A program made the position numbers and the translations under genes. From contig OY762936.1 of NCBI GenBank assembly GCA_963666935.1, positions 1,612,001 to 1,676,000 of the forward strand: 64,000 nt of DNA, in the 5' to 3' direction. Positions 8,893 to 17,147 of the stretch are shown piece by piece. How positions within the stretch are numbered: position 1 is the first letter of the stretch; the number at the start of each line of letters is the position of its first letter. The DNA is from G963666935 sp963666935 (GTDB lineage Bacteria; Bacillota; Clostridia; Christensenellales; CAG-138). The notes below the pieces were generated by a model. It saw only the letters and a list, made by a program, of their open reading frames with translations, made no database searches and was not told the DNA's origin.

Positions 8893-9275
8893 TTTAATTC
8901 CTCTCAACGCTTGGTTGTTTGCTGATATTGTGGTTCCATATTGCGTACCATCTTCACGGCCAGTTCCGCGCATAATCAAAAACACTTCGTATATGAAGCC
9001 ACGCACTAACATATTATCTTTATTTGCCTGTTCAAGTCAACACGCCCCTTCTGGCAAGAACATCCCTCTCCCTTTTACCTACTGCAGCGAGCAGTGGCTC
9101 ATCGGCATGAAGCGGTCACCGCTTGCGATAGATCCATCCGGTAAAAAATAGCGTTGCATTAAATATAGATTAGAATTACAATATAGTTCAATTATCATAA
9201 ATTATGTATCTAAGCTAAAACTTCAAATATTTAGCCCCATGATACAATAACAAATAATAACCGGAGGTGCATACT
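8893..9275. other. Intergenic region between divergent SDR and FetAB-like genes
   Basis: A 383-bp gap. I recognise no gene. A plus-strand promoter candidate is TTGCAT (9154-9159), 17 nt, TACAAT (9177-9182), about 95 nt before the ABC ATPase start; the -35 has only four matches to consensus. The segment 9183-9260 is AT-rich without a clear palindrome. Confidence 0.45.
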
Positions 9276-9944
9276 TTGCCATTGCTTGAATTTCAGGATG
9301 TATCCTTTCACGATGCCAATAAAATAATTCTCAAAAATATTTGTATTGATATTGACCAAGGCGATTTTGTTTCAATCGTCGGCCCGTCGGGCAGCGGCAA
9401 GAGCACCCTTCTTAAGCTCTGCTGCCACTTAATCAGCCCCACCAACGGAAACATCCTATTCAAAGGCAAACGTTTCCCCAGTTACATCCCCACGGAATTA
9501 AGGAAAAGCATCTCATACTGTTTTCAAACCCCTTATCTTTTCGGCGATACGGTGATGGAAAACGTCAATTTCCCCTTTTTTATCAGAAACCTTAAGCCGG
9601 ACGAGAGCCAGATAAACGACTTATTTTCTCGGTTTTATATGGCAGCAGATGATTTGAACAAGGATGTCAAAAACCTTTCGGGAGGAGAAAAGCAAAGGAT
9701 CGCGCTGATTAGAAACTTACTCTTTAGACCTGAAGTTCTTCTTTTAGATGAGGTCACTTCCGCCCTTGACGCGGAAAACGCAGAAATAGTTGGAAGTGTA
9801 ATCAATACACTCAACAATGAGGGCGTTACCGTTTTATGGGTAACGCATAACCCCGAACAAACCAGGCAATACGCCAATAAATTATTGACGATTGAAGCCG
9901 GTGCGATCAAGTCGCTGGAGGTATTGCATGAACGGAACAAATGA
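9276..9944 (+). CDS. ABC transporter ATPase, FetA (YbbL)-like
   Basis: A 222-residue ABC ATPase with Walker A GPSGSGKST near residue 36, Q-loop FQTPYLF, signature LSGGEKQR, Walker B VLLLDEVTSALD and the switch histidine in WVTHN. With the next gene (UPF0014 permease) it forms a FetAB-type transporter, linked in Escherichia coli to iron export and resistance to oxidative stress; the metal here is not proven. The GTG at 9267 lies within the SD itself, so the TTG at 9276, 6 nt after GGAGGTG, is the likelier start. It overlaps the permease gene by 17 bp. Confidence 0.87.
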   Translation: MPLLEFQDVSFHDANKIILKNICIDIDQGDFVSIVGPSGSGKSTLLKLCCHLISPTNGNILFKGKRFPSYIPTELRKSISYCFQTPYLFGDTVMENVNFPFFIRNLKPDESQINDLFSRFYMAADDLNKDVKNLSGGEKQRIALIRNLLFRPEVLLLDEVTSALDAENAEIVGSVINTLNNEGVTVLWVTHNPEQTRQYANKLLTIEAGAIKSLEVLHERNK

Positions 9945-10689
9945 TATCAGTATAACATCTCTGCTTATCTCATCCTCACTCGTGCTCGTGACGCTTGTTT
10001 TCTCTTATTGGCAAAGGCTCAAGCTAGAGAAAGAAATTGTAATCAGCGTTGTAAGGGCCGTGGTTCAGCTTGTCATCGTGGGATACGTTCTCGAATATGT
10101 CTTCGGGTTCAAAAATCCTGTTTTCACAACCCTTTTGTTGCTTTTTATGATCGTCAACGCCTCGTATAACGCCGCAAAACGAGGAAAAGCCATAAAAAAG
10201 GGATTCGTAATATCTTTGCTGTCCATAACAGCCGGCACAGTCATTACTTTAACAATTCTTGTTCTGTCAAAGATAATCAAATACGAGCCGTATCAAATTA
10301 TTCCCGTCAGCAGCATGATCGTCAGCAATGCCATGGTCGCGTTAGGATTATGTTACAAACAGATCGCGTCGGATTTTAAAAATAAGAGAGATGAAGTGGA
10401 AACAAAGTTGTCTTTAGGCGCGGATATCCTTCCTTCCTCAATCGAGATTATTCGGGATTCCATAAAAACGGGCATGCAGCCCACAATTGACTCTGCAAAA
10501 ACATTAGGCATCGTTTCACTTCCCGGCATGATGACGGGCTTAATCCTTGCGGGAGCGTCGCCGTTGGAGGCAATTAAGTATCAGTTAATGGTTACGTTTA
10601 TGTTGTTATCAACGACTTCCATTGCATCCTTCATTGCCTGCTATTTATCTTACAAGAGCTTTTTTAACAGCAGAAAGCAACTAATCTAA
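9928..10689 (+). CDS. UPF0014 permease, FetB (YbbM)-like
   Basis: A 253-residue integral membrane protein with about seven hydrophobic segments. It carries the conserved family run SMIVSNAMVALGL in the middle, then the LSLGA motif followed by SIKTGMQPTIDSAKTLGIVSLPGMMTGLIL-type residues near the C-terminus, characteristic of FetB. It is the membrane partner of the preceding ATPase and probably exports a metal, perhaps iron. ATG 9928 has GGAGG 6 nt upstream and lies inside the end of the ATPase gene, giving translational coupling. A strong terminator follows. The neighbouring arsenic operon suggests a metal/metalloid-defence cluster. Confidence 0.87.
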   Translation: MNGTNDISITSLLISSSLVLVTLVFSYWQRLKLEKEIVISVVRAVVQLVIVGYVLEYVFGFKNPVFTTLLLLFMIVNASYNAAKRGKAIKKGFVISLLSITAGTVITLTILVLSKIIKYEPYQIIPVSSMIVSNAMVALGLCYKQIASDFKNKRDEVETKLSLGADILPSSIEIIRDSIKTGMQPTIDSAKTLGIVSLPGMMTGLILAGASPLEAIKYQLMVTFMLLSTTSIASFIACYLSYKSFFNSRKQLI

Positions 10690-10718
10690 AAGATGGCCAC
10701 ATTTTCAGGATAGGACAA

Positions 10719-10760
10719 AGCATGCCACGCTGAATCCGCAACAGCGTGGTGTGCTTTTAT
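10719..10760 (+). terminator. Terminator after the FetAB-like operon
   Basis: A 14-bp stem (10719-10732 with 10742-10755, two G-T pairs) is followed by TTTTATTTTA. It insulates the FetAB-like genes from the arsR promoter, whose -35 box begins only 24 bp later. Confidence 0.85.
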
Positions 10761-10783
10761 TTTACCAAAATTCTAAAAACACA

Positions 10784-10836
10784 TTGACAAAATTTGATTT
10801 GATGCATACAATGGTAACATATCAAATAATCTTGAT
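10784..10836 (+). promoter_or_regulatory. arsR promoter with ArsR operator
   Basis: TTGACA (10784-10789), a 17-nt spacer and TACAAT (10807-10812) form a near-consensus sigma-A promoter. Overlapping the expected transcription start is ATCAA-N6-TTGAT (10821-10836). The same 16-bp format recurs at 11199-11214 before the permease gene, supporting it as the binding site of the arsR product. Confidence 0.8.
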
Positions 10837-10849
10837 ACGAGGTGATAAA

Positions 10850-11161
10850 TTGGCAACCGTTTATGAGGAATACGCAAAGATATTTAAAGCGCTTTGTGAT
10901 GAAAAACGCCTGCAAATACTTGAACTGCTGCGCGGCGGTGAGAAATGCGCCTGCGTTTTGCTCGAGCAGCTGGATCTTGGGCAGTCGGGGCTTTCCTATC
11001 ACATGAAGATTTTGGTTGAGTCGGGTATTGTCGAGAGTCGGCAGGAAGGCAAATGGACGCACTACAAAATTTGTGAAAAGGGCAGCACTGATGCCGGTGC
11101 CCTGCTGAAGGAACTGACAACGCCCAACGCGGTTATAAAAAAGAACGACTGCTGTAAATAA
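10850..11161 (+). CDS. arsR: ArsR arsenic-responsive repressor
   Basis: A 103-residue ArsR/SmtB repressor. The As(III)/Sb(III)-binding motif is visible as EKCACVL (CXC in the alpha-3 helix), followed by the recognition helix around GQSGLSYHMKIL and a wing (RQEGKWTHYKI). The C-terminus ends DCCK, a further thiol pair. It should repress the operon until arsenite displaces it from DNA. The TTG start at 10850 is set by GAGGTGATAAA; the frame is open further upstream only through the promoter. It is the first gene of an arsenic operon with permease, ferredoxin-DUF2703, thioredoxin and arsenate reductase. Confidence 0.93.
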   Translation: MATVYEEYAKIFKALCDEKRLQILELLRGGEKCACVLLEQLDLGQSGLSYHMKILVESGIVESRQEGKWTHYKICEKGSTDAGALLKELTTPNAVIKKNDCCK

Positions 11162-11198
11162 TAAGCCATCTGATGATGGCTTTGAATCAACTGAATAT

Positions 11199-11214
11199 AT
11201 CAAAAATATTTGAT
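11199..11214 (+). promoter_or_regulatory. Second ArsR-type operator between arsR and the permease gene
   Basis: ATCAA-N6-TTGAT, identical in half-sites and spacing to the operator in the arsR promoter. A small hairpin (agccatc with gatggct, 11164-11181) lies just upstream. The site could set the ratio between the regulator and the transport genes, either from an internal promoter or as a roadblock. Confidence 0.65.
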
Positions 11215-11245
11215 GTTATTATTTTGAAAGTGAGACCTGTATTTT

Positions 11246-12259
11246 ATGCAAATACTCAAAGCGATTTGGGATTTCTTCCAAAACCAAATACTTGGGATGA
11301 AATGGTTGAACGAATTAATTGGCGGCGGTCTTTCATCTGTAGGACTTGACACCACAAACCGCTGGGTCGGCAGCATACAGTTTTTTGCTTATGACGTCAT
11401 AAAAATCACGGCGCTTTTGTGCTTCCTGATCTTTATTATCAGTTACATTCAAAGCTATTTTCCGCCTGAGCGCAGCAAGAAGATACTGGGGCGGTTCCAT
11501 GGTATCGGCGCAAATTCAGTTGCCGCGCTGCTTGGAACGGTAACCCCCTTTTGCTCATGTTCTTCTATACCGCTCTTTATTGGTTTTACATCCGCGGGTT
11601 TGCCGCTGGGCGTAACCTTCTCGTTTCTGATATCCTCCCCCATGGTCGACTTGGGTTCCTTAGTGCTTTTGATGAGCATTTTCGGCGCAAGAGTTGCTGT
11701 GATCTATGTGCTCATCGGGCTAATTGTCGCCATCATCGGTGGTACGATTATTGAGAAGCTGCGCATGGAGAAGCAGGTGGAAAGCTTCATAATGACAGCC
11801 CGAGGCATAGATATAGAATCCCCGGATCTGACGAGAAAAGACCGGCTTCTCTACGCCAGAGAACAAATGCTTATGACCTTTAAAAAAGTGTTCCCCTATA
11901 TCCTGATCGGTGTTGGCATTGGCGCGGTCATCCATAACTGGATCCCGGAGGAATGGGTCGCGGCTGTGCTTGGCAGCAATAATCCGTTCGGCGTCATTCT
12001 GGCAACGATCATTGGCGTACCAATGTATGCCGACATCTTTGGAACCATCCCGATTGCGGAAGCGCTGCTATATAAAGGGGCGCAGCTTGGTACTATCCTT
12101 TCGTTCATGATGGCCGTAACCACGCTGTCGCTGCCCTCTATGATTATGCTGCGCAAGGCTGTAAAACCAAAGTTACTGGCACTGTTCATCGCAATCTGTA
12201 CCGTTGGCATTATCATCGTGGGCTACCTTTTTAACGCGATTCAACCGTTTATCATATAG
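11246..12259 (+). CDS. ArsP-like (UPF0718/DUF318) permease
   Basis: A 337-residue membrane protein with about eight to ten hydrophobic segments. It has the family motif TPFCSCSSIP near residue 100, including the CXC thiol pair, and the second repeat-like block GVPMYADIFGTIPIAEALL. Members such as ArsP export trivalent organoarsenicals; others in ars operons are thought to export arsenite. The loop between helices (about residues 170-210) is cytoplasmic and charged. The ATG lacks a strong SD, so translation may be modest or coupled. Its position between arsR and the redox genes makes it the probable efflux pump of this operon, as no ArsB or Acr3 is present. Confidence 0.85.
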   Translation: MQILKAIWDFFQNQILGMKWLNELIGGGLSSVGLDTTNRWVGSIQFFAYDVIKITALLCFLIFIISYIQSYFPPERSKKILGRFHGIGANSVAALLGTVTPFCSCSSIPLFIGFTSAGLPLGVTFSFLISSPMVDLGSLVLLMSIFGARVAVIYVLIGLIVAIIGGTIIEKLRMEKQVESFIMTARGIDIESPDLTRKDRLLYAREQMLMTFKKVFPYILIGVGIGAVIHNWIPEEWVAAVLGSNNPFGVILATIIGVPMYADIFGTIPIAEALLYKGAQLGTILSFMMAVTTLSLPSMIMLRKAVKPKLLALFIAICTVGIIIVGYLFNAIQPFII

Positions 12260-12270
12260 GAGAAATTGCT

Positions 12271-13137
12271 ATGGCAAAAACATGGTATCCCGTTATTGAT
12301 TATCCAACCTGTGAGGAGTGCGGCACCTGTGTTGATCAATGCTCTCACGGTATATATGATGCGGCGAAGGCACCATCTCCCGTGGTGAAAAACCCTGAAT
12401 CTTGCATTGAACATTGCCATGGGTGCGGCAACTGCTGCCCTGTCGGAGCAATTACCTATGTGGATGATACCACTGGTTGGACACCGCCAAACGGCGCACA
12501 AGCAGCGGAAGAACCATGCTATTCCTGCGGGTATGAAGCGATGCCAGAAAAGAAGGTTGTTATTGAGTATCTCTATCTTGATCTCCAGGCCTGTGAGCGT
12601 TGTATCGGAACCGACAGCGTTCTTGACGAGGTTATGCTGACGCTTGCCCCCGCCTTTACGCTTACAGGTTATGACGTCGAATACAGGAAAATCGAGATGG
12701 AAACAGCAGAGCTTGCCCAACAGTATAAGTTTCTCTCCTCCCCCACGATCCGTGTAAACGGTCAGGATATCTGCCAGTCGGTTGCTGAAAACAGCTGCGG
12801 CTGCTGCAGTGAAATCAGCGGGACCGATGTAGCCTGCCGGGTATTTGCGTATCATGGGGGAACTTATGAAGTACCTCCAAAAGGAATGCTCGCCGAAACC
12901 ATTCTCAAAGCTGCATTTGGAACGGTTGAAACCGGCTGTTCCTGTGAAGGCTATAAGTTGCCGGAAAACTTAAGAAATTTTTTTGCCGGAAAGAAAGTAA
13001 AAAGTGATTTTTTGGATTCAATAATTTTAAAAGGAGATATTCATTATGGCACTGTTTGGAAGGAAAAACAAAGAGGAAAAAACGGCTTCATGCTGCTGCA
13101 ACGGAAATTGCGCCGCGGAAAACATGGGAAAAGCTGA
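12271..13137 (+). CDS. Ferredoxin-DUF2703 fusion of the ars operon
   Basis: A 288-residue cytoplasmic protein. Residues 1-70 form a ferredoxin-like domain with two cysteine clusters (CEECGTCVDQC and CIEHCHGCGNCCP). Residues ~98-215 form a DUF2703 domain, with the putative thiol motif LQACERCIG and a cysteine-rich C-terminal part (SCGCCSE, CSCEGY). DUF2703 genes recur in arsenic operons, but I know of no demonstrated activity; electron delivery to arsenate or methylarsenate reduction is an inference. The start follows AGGAGAAATT. Oddly, the frame continues 92 bp into the thioredoxin gene; the last ~35 residues look unlike the domain and may be read-through after loss of a stop. Confidence 0.82.
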   Translation: MAKTWYPVIDYPTCEECGTCVDQCSHGIYDAAKAPSPVVKNPESCIEHCHGCGNCCPVGAITYVDDTTGWTPPNGAQAAEEPCYSCGYEAMPEKKVVIEYLYLDLQACERCIGTDSVLDEVMLTLAPAFTLTGYDVEYRKIEMETAELAQQYKFLSSPTIRVNGQDICQSVAENSCGCCSEISGTDVACRVFAYHGGTYEVPPKGMLAETILKAAFGTVETGCSCEGYKLPENLRNFFAGKKVKSDFLDSIILKGDIHYGTVWKEKQRGKNGFMLLQRKLRRGKHGKS

Positions 13138-13396
13138 GAGCGCAACAACAGAGGGCGCAAGCGTAAAAGTGCTGGGCAGCGGCTGTGCGAAGTGCAATCA
13201 GCTTGAGGCGGCGACAAAAGCCGCGTTGGAACAGCTGGGCATGGATACGACCATCGACCATGTGACCGACTTCTCGCAAATCGCGGCATATGGAGTTATG
13301 ACAACGCCCGCCCTCGTTATAGACGGAAAAGTGGTTTCTTACGGTAAGGTTTTGAAAACCGATGAGGTCGTAAAGATTCTTCAAAAAGTCAGATAG
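13046..13396 (+). CDS. Small thioredoxin-like protein (TM0996/MTH895 subtype)
   Basis: 116 residues. An N-terminal tail with a Cys cluster (SCCCNGNC, residues 15-22) precedes a compact thioredoxin-like domain from about residue 38 with the active site GCAKC (CXXC) and the cis-proline motif TTPALVIDG. This subtype replaces ordinary thioredoxin in some anaerobes and could reduce ArsC or feed electrons from the ferredoxin-DUF2703 protein (inference from operon position). The Cys-rich tail may bind metal or arsenite. An AAAGGAG SD lies 8 nt before the ATG, inside the upstream gene's frame. Confidence 0.87.
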   Translation: MALFGRKNKEEKTASCCCNGNCAAENMGKAESATTEGASVKVLGSGCAKCNQLEAATKAALEQLGMDTTIDHVTDFSQIAAYGVMTTPALVIDGKVVSYGKVLKTDEVVKILQKVR

Positions 13397-13515
13397 AATA
13401 GGAGGGCTTTTCATCGGCTAACTCCTCTTCGGCATCCCCGCATTTCTCCGACGCGAGGTGCCGGTTATGCTGATTTTCGTTAAAATCACGAACAATATGA
13501 AAGGTTGCTTCAAGC

Positions 13516-13917
13516 ATGCGTAAACCAAAAGTTGCATTTATCTGTGTCCATAACTCCTGCCGGAGCCAAATTGCCGAGGCGCTTGCCAAGCGCCTTGCCG
13601 CAGACGTCTTTGAAAGCTATTCTGCGGGAACGGAGCTCAGAGACCGCATCAATCCCGACGCGGTTCGTCTGATGAAGCAGCTCTATGGCATTGATATGGA
13701 GCAAAGCCAGCGTCCAAAGTTGCTTGCTGAAATTCCGCCAGTGGACGTGGTCGTGACTATGGGCTGCAACGTACAATGCCCCTTTTTACCCTGCAAGCGA
13801 CGGGAGGATTGGAGCCTTGACGATCCAACGGGCAAACCGGACGATGTGTTCCTTTCTGTAATCAGGACGATTGAATCGAAAATCATCGCCCTAAAGTCAG
13901 AGCTTAAAAACTGGTAG
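13516..13917 (+). CDS. arsC: Thioredoxin-type arsenate reductase
   Basis: A 133-residue enzyme of the low-molecular-weight phosphatase fold. The P-loop CVHNSCRSQ (CX5R, first Cys near residue 10) is the nucleophile loop. The two further redox cysteines needed for arsenate reduction lie in TMGCNVQCPFLPC, and the acid DDPTGK loop is present, so this is the ArsC/Staphylococcus-Bacillus type rather than a plain tyrosine phosphatase. It converts arsenate to arsenite for export. It is separated from the thioredoxin gene by 119 bp holding an unused SD-like AGGAGGG; its own SD (AAAGG) is weak. Confidence 0.93.
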   Translation: MRKPKVAFICVHNSCRSQIAEALAKRLAADVFESYSAGTELRDRINPDAVRLMKQLYGIDMEQSQRPKLLAEIPPVDVVVTMGCNVQCPFLPCKRREDWSLDDPTGKPDDVFLSVIRTIESKIIALKSELKNW

Positions 13918-14025
13918 ACCGCTTGATTGTCCGAGAGCTAGTAGAAAAATTGACCATCTTTGAGGGCAGCTTGGCCGTGAATTTCAGCCCTCCGTGACGA
14001 TATGCAAATATGAATAAATATGGCC

Positions 14026-14068
14026 AAGGCACTCCACTGTAAAGCTGAACGTGGGGTGCCTTGTTTTA
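14026..14068 (+). terminator. Terminator of the ars operon
   Basis: A 12-bp stem (14026-14037 with 14051-14062, one G-T pair) is followed by TTGTTTTATTT. It lies between the convergent arsC and the following minus-strand gene, and can serve both. Confidence 0.85.
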
Positions 14069-14072
14069 TTTG

Positions 14073-15068
14073 TCATGATTTCAATTCATTAAAAATTCGG
14101 TAGCATAGATAAGTCAAATATGGAGACAGTGCTTTCTTCTGCCCAAAATCCCAGTCTTTCAATTTCAAATACACCGATTCAGGCGTAAAGAATCCATCCT
14201 TATCTTCTTTGCTTTTTATATGTGCAACCATCTCAAGGAAGCGAGCGTCGTCCCGGGCAAACTCATATTTGCTCAAAACTCCGGTTACGCTGACAATATC
14301 ATACCAGCAGGATGGCGCTTTCAGCTTGCGGAAGTCTGTCCCCATGTAAAACATATACGGATGCCGATCAAGGCTGTTTTCCCATAGACTCAACAGCACT
14401 TCCGCAGCAGATATCGCAACCTTAGAATTCCGATACTCGGGTATATATAACAATAAATTGGCCATCATCAGCGTGGCGTATGGGCAGCAATCGTCCTTCT
14501 TCCCAGGGCCTCGAAATTTGCCCAGCTCCGGGGATACGACGCACGGAAATCCGTTATCACGGCATAAAGACAACAGATAATCCACACCAGGTTTGATGTA
14601 TTCATGATAATCCATGCCTGCCTTTAACAGGGCAAGCAAAAGAAGTGGGGCATCACAAAGGCACCAGCTAAATACGTCCTCCCCTGCTCCGCCGAAGTGT
14701 TTTGGAACATTTGTCATTGATTGAAATACTCCATTCTCATCCCGGTGCTTAAGAATTTCATCCACAGCTGATTTAATTTGTGGAATTTCCGTATCGAATC
14801 CGAGATCCAGCAGAAACAGCAGCTTTTGAATCGGCAAATCGGGATTCTTATGATTGGTCACAAGGCTGACATGAAAGTCTGCAATGTCAGTAATGTATCC
14901 TCGAATTCGTTTGTCATTCAATGCTAAATTTCTGAGGTCTATCAGTGTATCCTTGGGCTTATTGATCAAGTTAATATTGATCGAATATTTCAGCCAGTCG
15001 TCGCTACGGTCCAATAGTTTTTGATAGTCCATTTCAGAAAGCGTCCTCCCTGTCCCCTCAAAATTCAT
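14073..15068 (-). CDS. Conserved hypothetical protein, alpha/alpha-barrel (prenyltransferase-like) character
   Basis: 331 residues. After ~90 residues with a SDDWLKYSININLI motif, the protein shows repeated helical segments with Gly/Trp-rich turns. It has conserved-looking blocks (DENGVFQS, AGEDVFSWCLCDAP, DNGFPCV, KKDDCCPYATLMMANLLL, PSCWYDIVSVTGVLSKY), reminiscent of the alpha/alpha toroids of terpene cyclase/prenyltransferase-like proteins. No catalytic DXDD motif is seen, so no reaction is assigned. The frame is open 54 codons upstream, overlapping the YkvA gene, but the ATG at 15068 has a well-spaced GGAGAAGAAT and is preferred. Confidence 0.6.
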   Translation of the reverse strand: MNFEGTGRTLSEMDYQKLLDRSDDWLKYSININLINKPKDTLIDLRNLALNDKRIRGYITDIADFHVSLVTNHKNPDLPIQKLLFLLDLGFDTEIPQIKSAVDEILKHRDENGVFQSMTNVPKHFGGAGEDVFSWCLCDAPLLLLALLKAGMDYHEYIKPGVDYLLSLCRDNGFPCVVSPELGKFRGPGKKDDCCPYATLMMANLLLYIPEYRNSKVAISAAEVLLSLWENSLDRHPYMFYMGTDFRKLKAPSCWYDIVSVTGVLSKYEFARDDARFLEMVAHIKSKEDKDGFFTPESVYLKLKDWDFGQKKALSPYLTYLCYRIFNELKS

Positions 15069-15130
15069 ATTCTTCTCCGGGAATTCGGAGTTCAATAGAA
15101 AAACACTCCTCATGCTCCGATGGTCATCAT

Positions 15131-15499
15131 TTAAAAAAAGACAGCCTTGGCAATCAGGCAGATTACAGACAGCCAAATCGCTGCAATCGGAATCGCGTAA
15201 TACCACTTCTTCGGCTTCCCGTCTTTCCACATACCCTCGGCTTCTTTTCTGAACTGCTCAAAAGTATCTCGGGGAATGAGCCGAATTGTCAATGCGATTA
15301 ACACAGGCAAAAGAATAATGTCGTCAAGATAACCAAGCACGGGAATAAAGTCCGGAATCAAATCTATGGGCGAAAGGGCATAAGCAATCGTTATCCACGC
15401 TAAAATCTTAGCTGCAAGTGGCGTGTCTTTGCTCCTCATGCTTAAAAACACGGCAGGAATATCCGTTTTGAGTTGTTTTGCTCTTTCTTTTAAGTTCAT
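15131..15499 (-). CDS. YkvA family protein (DUF1232)
   Basis: A 122-residue small membrane protein. The DUF1232 core lies at about residues 25-65 (LAWITIAYALSPIDLIPDFIP, then LGYLDDIILLP), and a C-terminal transmembrane helix ends the protein. The function of YkvA proteins is unknown. The gene is upstream of the helical hypothetical gene by about 60 bp on the same strand, and the two may be co-transcribed. Confidence 0.85.
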   Translation of the reverse strand: MNLKERAKQLKTDIPAVFLSMRSKDTPLAAKILAWITIAYALSPIDLIPDFIPVLGYLDDIILLPVLIALTIRLIPRDTFEQFRKEAEGMWKDGKPKKWYYAIPIAAIWLSVICLIAKAVFF

Positions 15500-15603
15500 G
15501 GCCTTCTCCTGTTAACCCCAACTTTTTATGAAGTCAGCACATTTTCCTACGTACACCCGACCTGACCGCACACCTTGGCAAAACATCGCACACTATTTTT
15601 GTG

Positions 15604-15804
15604 TCAATGGAGATAGTGTATCTGCTTCGTGAGTTCATAGGCAGTAGAAAGGTCGCTGTGGCTATCTACAAGAACGCGGCCAATAACGAGCACCGAAGAA
15701 TCGGTTTCTGTGATGCGCTTGCCGATATAGGCAAAGACAGTGCTTTTTCTCGAATCGGTAAGCTGTATGCAATAATAACGTCCGGCCATGTTCGGCACAT
15801 GCAA
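15604..15804 (-). pseudogene. Remnant of a DUF1254 protein
   Basis: A 66-codon minus-strand stretch reads VPNMAGRYYCIQLTDS and then FAYIGKR, followed by SVLVIGRVLVDSHSDLSTAYELTKQI. Both halves match the N-terminal DUF1254 domain, but the ~25 residues that normally separate them (the GTEAGDYLI-type loop) are missing and neither end of the protein is present. It is therefore a decayed fragment. The rest of 15500-16129 holds an unrecognised short frame (15852-16037) and nothing else that I can support. Confidence 0.6.
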
Positions 15805-16129
15805 GATTTGTAGTCATTTATCGCTCGTTTATATACGTTGCATATGTTCCATCATTTCTCCTCCACAACCGGCGGTACACTGTATTTTCCACGCAGGCTT
15901 GCCTCTTCAGGCATATATACGCGTAACCTGTCAGTTCTCGCAAGCCTTGTATGATTAAAGAAGAACGCCTTGATCATGACACAACTACAAATCACACCAC
16001 TGATAATTACCCGGTAGTCATATGCTTTTGGGATCATTTCGTCATTCGCTCCTTTTGCTGCCTGCAGTGGAGACCGTTAACGTTGCCAGAAACTAGTTGC
16101 ACAATATTTTTTACATCGGTGATAGCAGC

Positions 16130-16984
16130 TCATTTTTGACGTTTCTTATCCTCATACATCAATTTATCAGCTTTATTTATCAGTTCATTAGGACAATTCT
16201 CATCTGCTTTCTCACAAAGGCCAACACTTACCGATATCACAATCTCATTGTCACCAATCTTAATAGTAGTTGCCTTCAGTGAACTTCTGATTCTATCAAT
16301 TATTTTACGCGCTGTTTCTATTGGTGTATTGGGAAAAATAATAAGAAACTCATCCCCGCCATATCGGCCGAACATGTCGTCTTGACGAACAGTATCTTTG
16401 ACAATAGATACAAAACTTTTAAGTGCAGCGTCTCCGCTCACATGACCACATGTATCATTAATTGTTTTAAACTTATCTATGTCCATCATAGCAAGTGACA
16501 ATTTTGAGGCAGTTTTCTTGGCGGATTCAAATTCATAATCGAAAAGGCTCAGCAAATATTGGCGGCTGAAAATCCCTGTTAGCCCATCCTTTTGAGCCAT
16601 CTCTTTTAACATATCTCCTTCCACCTTTTCCGTTACATCCATACAGCTACCAATATAACCTAAAAACTCCCTTTTCTCGTTGAAAAACGGCACCCCTCGG
16701 TCATTGATCCATCTCCATTTACTGTCATAGCGACGCAGTCTATACTCCATTTCAAAAGGAGTTCTTTTATTAAAGTTCTCCATATAAGTTTTTATGCACC
16801 TATCAACGTCGTCAGGATGGACGCCTTCAACCCAGCCATCACCATTTTCTTGCTCGAAAGTTCGCCCGGTGAAATCAAGCCAGGTCTGATTGAAATAGTT
16901 ACATTTAGCATCTAAACCTGATCTCCAAATCAAGTTAGGTGATGATTCAACAATAGCTTTGTATTCATTAAGATTCAAATCCAT
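16130..16984 (-). CDS. PAS-GGDEF diguanylate cyclase
   Basis: 284 residues. A PAS domain (about 5-120; WRSGLDAKCNYFNQTWLDFTG, then a PAC motif with WRWINDRGVPFFN) precedes a GGDEF domain (about 130-284). The active site RYGGDEF is intact and the I-site RQDD lies five residues upstream, so it should make cyclic di-GMP with product inhibition. The PAS region resembles PAS_3-type sensors. No membrane segment. ATG 16984 has GGGAGG 5-6 nt upstream; the in-frame ATG at 17002 does not. This is the second cyclase in 10 kb, and I see no EAL or HD-GYP phosphodiesterase nearby. Confidence 0.88.
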   Translation of the reverse strand: MDLNLNEYKAIVESSPNLIWRSGLDAKCNYFNQTWLDFTGRTFEQENGDGWVEGVHPDDVDRCIKTYMENFNKRTPFEMEYRLRRYDSKWRWINDRGVPFFNEKREFLGYIGSCMDVTEKVEGDMLKEMAQKDGLTGIFSRQYLLSLFDYEFESAKKTASKLSLAMMDIDKFKTINDTCGHVSGDAALKSFVSIVKDTVRQDDMFGRYGGDEFLIIFPNTPIETARKIIDRIRSSLKATTIKIGDNEIVISVSVGLCEKADENCPNELINKADKLMYEDKKRQK

Positions 16985-17147
16985 AAAAACCTCCCATTCC
17001 AAAATCCGCTATACTTTTGTTCAAAACTAGGAGTTCAATTCGGTTCCAAGATACGCAGTTGTTCATGCCTTCTAAATCGCTCTGCCGCAATAAACGCAAC
17101 CTTGACTTGTTCAGTTGAAGCAATAAAGCATGATTCTCAGGCTCTAG

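Noticed and set aside
12241..12855. A 204-codon minus-strand frame
   Set aside because: Antisense to the ferredoxin-DUF2703 gene with no SD; the sense frame has clear Cys motifs.
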